The notes under the pieces are model-generated. The model did not search any database. It worked only from the letters and a program-made list of their open reading frames with translations, and had not been told where the DNA came from. From Helicostylum pulchrum (Eukaryota; Mucoromycota; Mucoromycetes; Mucorales; Mucoraceae), in contig JAIXMO010000023.1 in NCBI GenBank assembly GCA_025677825.1, positions 248,001-312,000 on the forward strand: DNA of 64,000 nucleotides, given 5' to 3'. This document shows, one piece after another, positions 32,908-44,140 of the stretch. Position numbers and translations under genes: made by a program. The stretch's first letter is position 1, and every line of letters starts with the position of its first letter.

Positions 32908-35900
32908 ATGCTAGAGTTTCAAAAGCAAATACTTACAGACGTTGTAGCAGAAGATGGGTTGCTAATTACTTCAACAGGGTTAGGATTGTTTGATATTTTG
33001 TGCTCGTTTACAAAGCTTTATACCAAAGGAAACCACTTGGTTTTGTTGTTGAATACTTTACCGGAACAAGACCAGTTGTTGCAAGAGCAGCTGATAACTC
33101 AAGGTGTTTCTACTAGGAATTTAGTTCGTCGTATTGAGTATAATACACCTGCAGAAAAAAGGTTTTTTTTTATTCTGTAAAGTATATTTATGTTACTGTA
33201 CTAATTTTTGTTGTGTAGGTGTGGCATGTATCGAGAAGGTGGCGTGTTTTCAATCACGTCGAGAATTCTAGCTGTGGATATGTTGTTAGAACGAGTACCT
33301 ACTGCGCTTATCAATGGAATTATTGTTTATAACGCGCACAGGTATAAATGAGTGAATGATGATTCTTTTTTTTTTCTGTGTGAATTAATCAAGTTTTTTT
33401 AAATAGAGTAAAACCTAATTCAATGGAAGAACTTATTCTTCGTATATATCGTGATCATAACCAAGTAAATCCCCAATTTTCTCTTTCTCTTATATTCCGT
33501 ATTGAGCTTTCTTTTTTCTTTTTTTTTTTTTTTTTTTTTTTTGTAGGAAGGGTTTATCAAGGCGTTTTCAGATCAACCTCAACAATTCGTAACTGGATTT
33601 GCACCTTTACAAAGCACACTTAAATCCTTGTTCCTGCGTAAAGTACATCTTTGGCCTCGGTTCCAAGTACTGGTGGCAGAGAATCTATCACAGACCAATA
33701 ACGATGTAATAGAGTTAAGACAGCCCTTAACCGAGTCCCTCGAGATCATTCAACAAAGTCTATGTCAGTGTATGGAAGAAACGCTATCGGAATTACGCAG
33801 ATCCAATCCAACTATTGATGTCGCGGAAATCAAGGTGGAAAACTCGTTTTTCAAGTCGTTTGATTTAATTGTGAGAAGACAGTTGGATCCGATTTGGCAT
33901 AGGGTGAGTCCTGCCTCTAAGCAATTAGTGGGTGATTTGAAAATCCTGCGGCAATTGTTGTCGTAAGTTTGTCTCTTTTTCTTTAAAAAAAAGAGAAGTA
34001 ATATGTGCTAACTGTTCTGTAGGTATTTAACTACATATGATTGTGTATCGTTTTATAGTTTTATAGAAACTGTCATTGCAGCAAATACTCCTGAAGAAGG
34101 TAGACAAATGCGTCAATCGCAATGGTTATTTTTAGAATCCGGTAATCGAGCTATTGAGGTAAACTAGTGAAATTTATACAACTTTTTTTTACCAACATTT
34201 ATATAGACTGCTCGTAAAAGAGTATATGTAAAAAAGGGAGACCCGGAATTCGATCAATTACCTGATCCTCCAACCAATTCAAGCATTCCAGCACATATAA
34301 AACTTGTATTAGAGGAACAACCTAAATGGCATCTGTTAAAGAACATCTTGAAGGAAATTGAACGAGATATACTTGATTTAAACTATGGAGAAGGAGCACC
34401 TGTCTTGATTATGGTGACGGAGAAAAGAACCTGCTCTCAGTTAAAAAGTTATATAGCTTCGTCGGAAGAATCGTATCAACCGTTTCTTAGTAAATTGGCA
34501 CATAACTTCTTTAAATGGAGAGTTAATATTCATAAAATACAATCGAGTGCGTCAAAGGAAACGCCACCTCCTGTGTCCGCTTCAAATCGAGGTAGGGCAC
34601 CACCCAATAAGCGTAGAAGAGTGAGAGGAGGGTCAGTAGTTGCGTCTGGGCCGGGAAGGTCTAGCACTTTGGCAGAGTCGTTTAAAGAAGATGTGATTGA
34701 AACCGTATCGTTACTAGATATAGAAGATGAGGATGATGACGATGACACGTTTAAAGCAGTTGGGCCTTTACCAGATGAATATGAAATCAAGTACGGTCAA
34801 GACGATATTTTACCGTCGTTTCGAGAAATACCCAATAATTCGTTAATTACAATTCAATGTTATGAAGACGATACCAACGAACAAACGCTAAGAGACGTCC
34901 AGCCTCGTATTATCATCATGTTTGATCCGAATCCTGCGTTTGTACGTCAAATTGAAGTGTACCGAGCAACGCATCCTACAATACAAGTTCGAGTTTATTT
35001 TATGTTGTATGAAAATTCGGTAGAGGAACAAAATTATTTAACCTTGATTCGAAAAGAAAAGGAATCGTTTGAGAAACTAATTCATGAGAAATCGGTAAGG
35101 TTTTTTTTTTTTTTTACTGAGAAAGGAGTGGGGCTAAATTATTAAGTGTAGATTATGGCTATTACTTTACCTGAAAGACGTAAAGAAAGGGAGTTTGAGA
35201 TTATTCGAACTAGTTCGCGAATTGCAGGTGGGCAGATCAGAATGACTACAGAACGGCCGGTGGTGATTGTAGATATGCGAGAGTTTCGTAGTTCGTTGCC
35301 TCCTATCTTGTATGCAGAAGGCATGAAAATCTTGCCATGTACGTTGCAAGTAGGTGATTATATCCTAAGTCCTGATATGTGCGTTGAAAGAAAATCAATA
35401 TCGGATATGATTCAATCATTTGCTTCAGGCAGATTGTGAGTATATTTTTTTTTTAATTGTATTTTTTTTTTTACTGATGTAATCACGTTAAAAAAAAAAG
35501 GTTTACGCAATGTGAAAGTATGTCTGCTCATTACAAGATACCGATACTATTAATTGAGTTTGATCAAAATAAGTCGTTCTCTTTACAGGTAACACGATTG
35601 ATACACAAAAAAAATATTTTTTTAGGGGGATACTAAAAAATTTTGTTAGTCACTTTCTGATATGAAAGATAATATACGAATTACAGATACTTCTTCCAAG
35701 CTGGTATTATTAACACTTGCTTTCCCTAAACTACGTATTATTTGGTCTAGTAGTCCAAATGAAACAGCGAAAATATTTCTTGAATTAAAGGTACCGAAAA
35801 AAAAAAAAACTTAATTATATAACGTGTGTTTTTAACGTAAAACGATATAGAAAACAGAAGATGAACCGGATTCTAAAAAGGCTACAGCCATAGGGGCAGA

Positions 35901-36165
35901 CGGAGAAGATGGCGATACGATTTACAATATGACACCACAGGTAAATTGATTATAATACTTGCAAGTATCCGCTTACTGACAAATATTGTTTTAGGATATA
36001 TTGCGAAGTATGCCAGGTGTTACTTCCATCAATTATAAAAGCATTATGAATCAAGTACAAGATTTAGATGAACTAATGCACTTGAGCCAAAAAAGAATCA
36101 ATGATATGATTGGAGAAGAGCAAGGACGAAAGTTGTACCAATTTATTCATAAAAAAGGGTACTAA
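32908..36165 (+). CDS. rad1: DNA repair endonuclease XPF/Rad1, 882 aa
   Basis: Eleven exons join in frame: 32908-33161, 33219-33341, 33407-33464, 33547-33962, 34023-34158, 34207-35094, 35152-35435, 35501-35588, 35650-35790, 35851-35940, 35995-36165. The N-terminal inactive SF2 helicase-like part starts [19 protein letters not shown]. The ERCC4 nuclease domain has [32 protein letters not shown] with the ERKxxxD catalytic motif, then GRLFTQCESM. A C-terminal (HhH)2 region follows ([20 protein letters not shown]). With Rad10/ERCC1, Rad1 cuts 5' of lesions in nucleotide excision repair. An acidic linker and a basic RRRVRGG stretch (about residues 420-480) are family-typical low-complexity insertions. 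The intron at 33465-33546 contains a very long T-tract. Confidence 0.95.
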
Positions 36166-36225
36166 ATAAACACGAGTTTTTTTTTTTTGGCTTCTTTCAT
36201 CTCTTTTTTTTTAAATATTATTTTA

Positions 36226-36530
36226 ATGGCAAGAAATCAAACTGTTTCAGAAACTAAGCTTAGAAAGATTCTTGAAGCTAATATCAAGTTAAAGCAACAA
36301 CTTGATATTTCTAGAATCCCAGTTTCTGAAGCAAGTCGATCGTAAATATACATTCTATTTTAAAGAAAAAGAAGAGGGGGAAAAAATTGACTCTTTTTTT
36401 TAATAATAGTTTAATCGAATATTGTCAAGCAAACACAGACTTAATGATTCCTAGTGTTTGGGGAAACAGACATCCTGATCCCTTTGCTGAACCTGCTAAT
36501 GGTTGTGGAGGTTCTTGTTTAATCATGTAA
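36226..36530 (+). CDS. Heterotrimeric G-protein gamma subunit, 78 aa
   Basis: Exons 36226-36341 and 36410-36530 join in frame (TC|T). The protein has the helical LRKILEANIKLKQQL segment that pairs with G-beta, the conserved ASRSLIEYCQANTDLMIPSVWG region, and a C-terminal CaaX box, CLIM, after a Gly/Cys-rich GCGGSC that offers further lipidation. It would be prenylated and membrane-bound, acting in pheromone or nutrient signalling. It starts only 60 bp after the RAD1 stop on the same strand, so its promoter probably lies in the RAD1 3' end. Confidence 0.9.
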
Positions 36531-36813
36531 ATACTTTTACAACCCATCCTTTTAATTTATACCCCTCCTTTTTAATTATCTCATACACCTCGTTGTCGGC
36601 AATTTAACGCTTACATCCCCCACACAAATCCCTAATAAAAAAAAAAGCAGTTTTTACTGTACGAGTGCTTTTCTTTATGTATTCCCGGTATGATATTTTA
36701 TTTTAACATACATGTACTTGATATAGTAAGATCTATGATTATGATTTTGCAAACAAAATATTTTTATTTCGAAAAAAAAGGGAGGTTTTTTCTTTAAAGA
36801 GTAACGTGTTAAT

Positions 36814-37501
36814 TTAGATACCATAAGTTGCTTTGGTGTCAACAAATGAGTTGCTAAGGGTCTGGTTCATTTTCTCGAAACCAGATACATACTCTTTTGG
36901 CGCGTTGGGAATCAAACACTGGAATAAGGACTCAGTCAAATCGTTCATACCTCGAATATGAATTCGAGCATGCATTTCAGCGTCTTCTATATTCAAGATC
37001 TCAGGTTTTACTTCCTTGATATTATGCAAAGCAGAAATAGCAGTGGAAACGTAAGTACTGACAGAGTCAACGAAGGCAGAAACTTCAAACTCGTTCAGTT
37101 CTGGACGGGAGGATGGACAGCAGTCGGCAATACCTTCCTTAATAAAATGTTCAAGGATTTGTTCTTTATCGTGGAAAAGAAATAAAACCTTTTGACCTTT
37201 GGAAGCTTTAAATGCACCGATCTAATATACACACAAAAATTTTTGTTAAAATGGTTTAATAAACTAAATGTTTTACTTACAAATTCACCAAGAATCGCGT
37301 ACTGGTTTGCAGCAGCGTTGATGTCACGGATACAATTATAGACATTATCAGCAAGGACAGGGTGGTCAAACACAATGGTATCGGCTAAATAAATATATTA
37401 GAATAACTTTTTGCAGTGTAAGCTTTTATTGACAAACCGGTATGACCAAAGACAACAGTAGCAAAGGCGGCAGCAGCAACGATGAATGAAAAAGCACGCA
37501 T
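36814..37501 (-). CDS. Secreted hydrophobic-surface-binding protein A (HsbA)-like, 191 aa
   Basis: Exons (minus) 37501-37438, 37384-37281 and 37221-36814 join in frame. The first donor is the less common GTTTGT. A signal peptide is clear (MRAFSFIVAAAAFATVVFG). The mature part is helical and lacks membrane segments (VLADNVYNCIRDINAAANQ, AFVDSVSTYVSTAISALHNIK, DLTESLFQCLIPNAP), matching the HsbA / cell-wall galactomannoprotein-like family. HsbA adsorbs to hydrophobic surfaces and recruits hydrolases. The assignment rests on overall pattern rather than a catalytic motif. Confidence 0.75.
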
Positions 37502-38258
37502 TATGTTTTTATGAAAAGAAAAAGATAATGAAATAATTTATTCTCATAAAATACGATACGTATTTATACACTCTAAAGAGGTTATCGTATTTGTTTTCGT
37601 CCGAAAATAATTTACCTAAACCGAACAGAATGTAATGGTCTGGTTTTGCGTGCACGCTTTTAAGAGGCTTTATTATGTCGTAAGACATGAAATTGAAATA
37701 AAAAAAGACATAACATTTATCATTCCAGAGCATCGGACGCGCTAAAAAAAAACATTGATGCATAGAGTATGTAATGGAGTACCAAAGAAATTTCAAACGT
37801 ATGGTCTTTTTTTAGATCGTCTTTTATTTTGACTGGATGCGATTTGTATCGATCTTTCGGATTCTTACCGGTCAATCGGTAAATCTCTTTTTTTATTCAA
37901 GATCTCATGTGTATGCTAATACTTTTCTGATGCATAAAATTTGTATATCAGCTCGTATATAAGAGTTGACGAGGCATTGTCTGTGTATACCGAATATTAG
38001 GGATGTATTCAAGTCTAATTTACGTCAGATATCTTTAAATTCGGCAAGGGAAATACCACATATAGTATTATTTTATCTTTTATTAGACTATACAGTGAAA
38101 AAAAACATAGCACCATAATAGTTTACCATAAAATGTTCCATGTGTCAATCCCACATAGATTTTTAAAACCCATTTTCCTTTTTAGTTGTCCATTTCACGT
38201 TGTTTTATTTATTTTTTTATTTTTTCCAGTAACCCTTTCTCTATCACTTTAAACAGCC
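37502..38258. other. Divergent intergenic region, 757 bp
   Basis: This lies between the HsbA-like gene (minus) and the SWF1-like gene (plus), so both promoters are here. A minus-strand open frame at 37509-37796 is low-complexity. Nothing else was recognised. Confidence 0.5.
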
Positions 38259-39837
38259 ATGGTAAAAAAAAAAAAGAAGTAGTTTATTTTGTTTTAAATA
38301 GCACGTACTTATAGAAAAGGAATTATAGGATCTAGTAGGATTTCTTGTCCTGTTTTTAATATGTTTTGGAATAGTTGTATTTACATTACTGTTTGGTGAA
38401 GGACCATCATTAAGGTAAGAGAGGAATTGACATGAAAGAAAACATAAAAAAAAAAGTAACGCTGGTATAGACATGGGCCTGTTGGAAAATTAAATAAAAT
38501 TTTGACCGAGAAAATACCTCAATCGATTAGGTATGCATTTTTTTTTAACAAGATGAATGTCAAAAGTGAATTAATATATTACTTTTAGTTGGGTGCTTTT
38601 ACATACTATTGGTCAAAGTAATGTAAATCGCGTAAGTAAAAGTTGGGCTTATTGTTGTGAAAGTCGCAATCCCTTTTTACAGGTAAAAAAAAAACAGGGC
38701 ACAAATGGAAAGAAAAATAATGTGTAAAATAGATATTTTTTGTTCTACTGTCTTCTGCATCTATCGTAACGTTTCTGTATAATGCATTACCACGTATCCC
38801 CGGACCTTACTTGCATAAAATTCACTAGTAAGTTTTTTCTTTAAAAAAAAAGGTGATTGAATATAACAGAATATAAACTAAAATTTATGAAAACCTAGTT
38901 TATTTATACCTGCTCAAATCATATCCATATATGTTTCATATTATTTAGCATGCTCGGTAAACCCGGGTTTTATTACACCAGACAACTTGAAAAAACACTT
39001 GAATTATTACAAATACGATGGATTAATATACAAACCAAAAACGTGTGGGACGTGTAAAATGCAAAAACCTGCTAGATCAAAGCATTGTTCGATGTGTAAG
39101 GCATGTGTAGGTAGGCTGGACCACCACTGTGCCTGGGTCAATAGATGTGTTGGAGAAAATAATCAACGGTACTTTTTTATATTCCTGTTTACACTTGTTG
39201 AATTTTGTGCTTATGGAGCTTATTTATGCTTCGAAGTCTATCGCGGAATGATTATTGAATGGGGATTGGATACAGCGCTTGTATATAATTCAAAGACTGG
39301 AGAAAAATCCGTAGTTACATTTCGAAGAGCATTTTTGGTAACTATAGTTGTTGTTATTGTATATATTACAAGTCGACTTACGAAAAAAAAAAATCTATTT
39401 AAAGCATGTACTCCATAACGATAGGATAATCGGCGCAATTGGTATTTTGGCAGCAGTTGTTTCAGTAGTAGTGTTTATATTTTTAATTTACCAGTAAGTT
39501 TAAAATAGGGTATTGTGATTAAGTTATTAAACGATTTAAATATTCTAGATTATACTTGGCTGGGAGAGGTATTACAACTAACGAAGCTTTTAAATGGGAG
39601 TTGGTAGAAGAATCGGTTAATAGAGGCGATTTATTCAAGATTGTGCCTGTGACACCAACTTCTACAACAACTGCTTTAGAAGAAAAAAATTATTTAAAAA
39701 GATATAACAAAAATACAAAGAAAGAAGAACATGTAATAGAGAAAAAGATTGAAAGTTTCCAAGAAATAGAAAACATTTATGATAAAGGTTTTCTTGGCAA
39801 CTTGAAAGAAGTTTTTTTTCCTCCTAATTTAGCTTAA
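38259..39837 (+). CDS. swf1: DHHC palmitoyltransferase, Swf1 type, 391 aa
   Basis: Eight exons join in frame: 38259-38261, 38329-38414, 38471-38530, 38589-38682, 38733-38827, 38899-39358, 39405-39493, 39549-39837. The first coding exon is just the ATG, so the start is the weakest point. Membrane segments include LVGFLVLFLICFGIVVFTLLF, IFFVLLSSASIVTFLYNAL, IPAQIISIYVSYYLACSVN, YFFIFLFTLVEFCAYGAYLC and IGILAAVVSVVVFIFLIY. The DHHC Cys-rich domain reads CGTCKMQKPARSKHCSMC, LDHHCAWVNRCVGENN; the Cys of DHHC is the acyl carrier. The TTxE motif is TTNE. The N-terminal layout and NPGFIT before the Cys-rich domain fit Swf1, which palmitoylates SNAREs and other membrane proteins at the ER. Confidence 0.88.
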
Positions 39838-39942
39838 ATATTCCACTTTTTACAAATAAATACCTTTTTTTTCTTTCTTCTTTCTTTTACTCTTCTCTTT
39901 TACTTTTTACTTTTCACTTTTTTAAATATCTAAAAAAAAAAA

Positions 39943-40230
39943 ATGATCGGAACTTGCTGTCTTATTTTTATTATTATTCTTCTTCCTCCTCTCGGTGTCT
40001 TCTTTATGAAGGGTTGTGGTGCGGATTTCTGGATCAACTTGTAAGTATTGTTTGTGTAGTAAAAAGGGGGTAGACTATTGACAAAATATGCTAGGTGTTT
40101 AACCTTGTTGGGTTATCTTCCTGGTCATATCCATGCTTTCTATGTCCTTATCAGAGAAAGAGAAGAGAAGGCTCAAGAGCAAAGGGTTGTTAATCAAGGG
40201 CAGACATACGGTGCTGTGCCTCCTTCGTAA
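39943..40230 (+). CDS. pmp3: PMP3/UPF0057 plasma-membrane proteolipid, 77 aa
   Basis: Exons 39943-40040 and 40095-40230 join in frame. The small protein has two membrane segments (CCLIFIIILLPPLGVFFM; LCLTLLGYLPGHIHAFYVL) linked by KGCGADFWIN, the signature of the Pmp3/Sna/RCI2 family. These proteolipids modulate membrane potential and salt tolerance. A ~25-residue polar tail rich in Glu and Gln follows. Confidence 0.93.
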
Positions 40231-42856
40231 TCGAAAAAAAAGTGTTACAATTGCGTAATAATTATATACTTAATAAACATCTACATATAAAAAAGATAAA
40301 CGCGAAAAGTGTATTTTTGAAACAACTAACTAAACTAGTATTAAACTGAAATAAAACACACGCAAAATCAAGAACAATCTACTATATGGATCCAGCCAAT
40401 AAGATCTTTAGATAGCATCGTACAAAAAAAACAGCTCTTGTTTTCCGTAAACGACTACTCCACCCTTTTTTTACATATATGTATACATATATCTTTGTTA
40501 CTGTTGGAATTTCTTTATATACCACGGATCTATTGATAAATGTAGTGTAAATAACACAAATGCTAATAGAGGCGTAGTCGAAGAAATAATAGAGTTTGGT
40601 ACTCACTCGTTGTATTCAAGACAACGTTATTCTTTTTAAAAGAAAAAGACAAAAGATATACATGACTGATCTACATCATATGTATTCGATAGTAAACTAA
40701 ACTTTTTCTTTCTGCCTTACATACCGGGCATTGGGTGGTTAAGAAAAAGTGAATGATCATGTACATACTTTTTTATTTCCCCCTTGGCACAGTGTACCTA
40801 AAAAAGATATTCGGTCATTTGCTGTTTGACAAAAGTACCTACGGGAGAACGAGTACCGAAGACACATGATTGGCCCAATTACTAATGGTGAAACAGTCTA
40901 CTTTAAAAATTTGTACAATTCTTTATTATCAAAATAGTCATTACAGATGCACCAATTACATCCCTAATAAACTCTTTTGGGTATCAGTAATCGATCACTT
41001 GGGTAGAATCTATCAAGGGTTAATAGATATTCCATTTGTGTCACATGTTTGACTAAAAAAAAAACTTAATGATGGAATTTCCTATTATGCGTCTTCCAAT
41101 TTTATATATGGTGAAACGTACAATGAGAGAGAGGGGCGAGCTTCTTCTAAATGCTTTTTGATCTTATTCTCATAATAGCGTTATTACATACTTTCAGTCA
41201 GCCCCTATTTGTTGTTTTAATGCTCTAAAAAAGGATGAGTTTATTGTATTTTCAGATTTTTACCTTGACAGGCTTCATTGCGTGGTCAAGCTCTTTTTCG
41301 TCGAACTTAGGTTCAACATTTCTTAATTTTGGTGACAACGACATGAGGAGAGAGCCAGGGCTTTTATCTGTGGCGGGTCACATTTGAGCGTTTGTAATAA
41401 GTGCTCTTATGCACGGCTGTTGCTAGAAGAAGAACAGTATCCTTCTGTACGGGCATAAAAAAGAAAACAAAAGCACTAGAAAAATTAGAATAATCGATAT
41501 AGCACATAAAGATGTACATAAAAAAAAACTTACTCGTATACACAATAAAAAAGATTGATTGTATTACTTATGATAAAATACAGAGTCTATTTGTTCACGC
41601 GATATATTTAATCAATAGCTGCTTTTTTCGCTCGCTACACTCACGAAGTAGCGTCGCCCTGCGGGCTTACAGACTTGCGATAGCTTACAAAATCTCTGTC
41701 TTTCTTATAAGATCCTCTCTTCGAACAGTCAACATAGGTCGTCAGTTGAATGCTAAATCTCTTGAACACCAAATTGACTTGGCCCAAAACGACAATCATT
41801 TTCCGGGGAGCGCTAATTATTTTTAGATAACCGACATTTATTTTTATTTATTTTCAGAAGGGACACCCCATTAAGAGCAACTCGAGACTTTTTCTTGTGA
41901 TATCTTACTGTGATACCATATTAATTATATCGAAAGCATATATATCGTAACTTTACTTACTTGAATTTGGATAATAAAGAGGGGAATGTGTTTTATTTTT
42001 TAAAAAAAAAGGGTTACATAATAGACACATGGCAAATTTAAACTTAAATCCTTCGTTGCGGAGGTTCCTTTTTTCATTGTAAATTATAATTTAGATAGGA
42101 AAGTATACATCGCACCAAAATTTACTTTATTTTCATATTGATAACTATTTATTCTAAATTGGTTAGTTTCCATAGTACATTACTATATCATTTAACACGC
42201 TCACACACCCATCATGAATTTAATTCTTAAGAAACTATTGTATGACGGATCATCAAAATAAAGAATAACAGGAAATAGTTCATTTTTACTTCATTTTTAT
42301 ACACTAAGAAAATGATATACTGTTCAATTAATACGATGTTGTATATAAATATACATGTATATATATATATATATATATAATACTACTGTGGATTGCAATA
42401 CTTGTTATGTTTTTTCCTATTACGTAAAAAAACGAGCTTATGTTACTATCGCGATTTGTACCACGGCAAAATTTGACAAGTATTTTTTAAGAACTAATGT
42501 TGGCAGTAAAAAATCAATGCAAACATATACAAATAACATATCTCTAAATTTTAATTATATGGTTGATACTAGTATTTAGAATTAACTAACAGTATATTGG
42601 GTGTGATAACTTGGCTGTTACAGTATGCGCAATAAGTGTAACTATCCACCTAAATGGACTAGAGTCACACCAAAAGAAACAATCGAAGTCTAATTTGTAT
42701 TTGTAGGTTTTATTTTTATTTTTTATTATTTTTCTTTTTATTCTTTTTCTTCTTTCATATACATATACATTTTTCTTTCTTTTAAGCAGTAACGATCAAA
42801 CTATTCCAATTCCTTTATATATAAAAATCAAAACAAATATCCACCAACCTTGAAAT
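40231..42856. other. Large intergenic region, 2.6 kb
   Basis: No convincing gene. It contains a locally GC-rich patch with a perfect inverted repeat (CGCTAC ... GTAGCG, about 41630-41655), a (TA)n tract at 42356-42378, and a 70-nt stretch at 41404-41460 that resembles one at 44928-44985. Short open frames (40870-41052, 41512-41826, 42355-42579) have no recognisable domains. The final ~100 bp is the leader of the Sel1-repeat gene. Confidence 0.5.
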
Positions 42857-44140
42857 ATGTCGAACGCCGTTAAAAGTATTGCCAGACGTGCGTAATAATA
42901 TACTGTCTCTCATATAAACGATATACTTATCAGTTACTTTAAAAAAATAGGTAAAACTGGAGAAGAATGGTTTAAAGTCGAAGAAAAAGAGTACGCCAAA
43001 ATTTTGAGTACTTTTAGACCTACTCCCACCAATTCAGTTTCTATGATCAAAAAAGCATTCAGTGGAACAACTCAACCTTTACACATTCTTGATTTTTATA
43101 AGAAGGAAGCGAAAAATAAAAGTCCTGGTGCTTCAGCAGAAGCATATTATAACATTGGTGTCATATATCAAATCGGGTGTAACACAAAAAAAAATTATGC
43201 TGAAGCTTCCTACTGGTACAAAAAAGCCATTGACGAGGGTCATGTAAAAGCCTGCGAAAAGATAGCTAGGTTCTATTATAAAGGCCTTGGAATGAAACAA
43301 TCGTACAAAGAGGCAAGAATTTACTATCAAAAGGCCGCTAAACGAGGAGATAAAGAGTCTATGTTTCGTCTTGGCTTGTTCTATAATGATGGTTTAGGAG
43401 TAGAAAAAGATTATCAGGAAGCTTTAATTCATTACCAGTCTGCAGCTGACAGCGGACATGTTATTGCCTTGTACAACATGGGTGTGATGTATGAAAACGG
43501 TCAAGGTGTCCCGCAAAACTATGAAACAGCCTTCAGCAATTATAAAAGATCTGCTTTGAATGGAGATATTGATGCACAATTAAAAGTTGGTTTATTTTAT
43601 ACTAAAGGGTTAGGAATAACACAAAATTATAATGAAGCCTTCAGCTGGTATAAAAAAGTATCAGAGAGCAGTTTAAATAATATGGATGCTCACTTTCAGT
43701 TGGGCGAATTGTACCGAAATGGCCACGGTACAGAAAAAGATGTAAAGTTGGCATTTGATCATTACTCCAAGGCAGTTCAATTGGATCAAACTGACGGTAA
43801 GACTGATCACGGAAATAAACAAGTAGCGCTTGGAAAAATGTACTTTTATGGATTGGGTACAAACAAAGACGATGGAATGGCCATGCTAATGTTTCAAAAG
43901 GCGCTAGTTATATCTAGAAACACTGAAGCTCAAGGTTACATTAGTAAACTCCAAGGGAAAAAAAGTCCCTTCCCATTTTTTCATGAGTGGAGAAACACAA
44001 TTCCATCACCTTCATCATCTAGCTCTATAAGTGAAATAAATGGTGATGATACGCGCACTATTAACTCTTTTAGTAGTTTCAGAATATCCGAGGATGAGTC
44101 TTCAGGAATTACAAGAGCGTCATCTACAAAAAGTACTTAG
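42857..44140 (+). CDS. Sel1-like repeat (SLR) protein, 406 aa
   Basis: Exons 42857-42887 and 42951-44140 join in frame with a GTGCGT donor; the nearby GTAATA donor would give an immediate stop. At least six Sel1/TPR-like repeats of about 36 residues are visible, each with the A-x2-YYNxGxxY...G...N...A..WYKKA pattern: AYYNIGVIYQIGC, ACEKIARFYYKGLGM, SMFRLGLFYNDGLGV, ALYNMGVMYENGQGV, AQLKVGLFYTKGLGI, AHFQLGELYRNGHGT, ALGKMYFYGLGT. Such repeats form alpha-solenoid adaptors, as in yeast Chs4/Skt5 or ER degradation factors. The C-terminal 60 residues are Ser-rich. The partner is unknown; many paralogues are expected in Mucoromycota. Confidence 0.87.

Noticed and set aside
41512..41826. Open frame of 104 codons in the PMP3-Sel1 spacer
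   Set aside because: No recognisable family. Part of it comes from a GC-rich hairpin block that reads as Arg/Ser/Ala repeats. No good leader.
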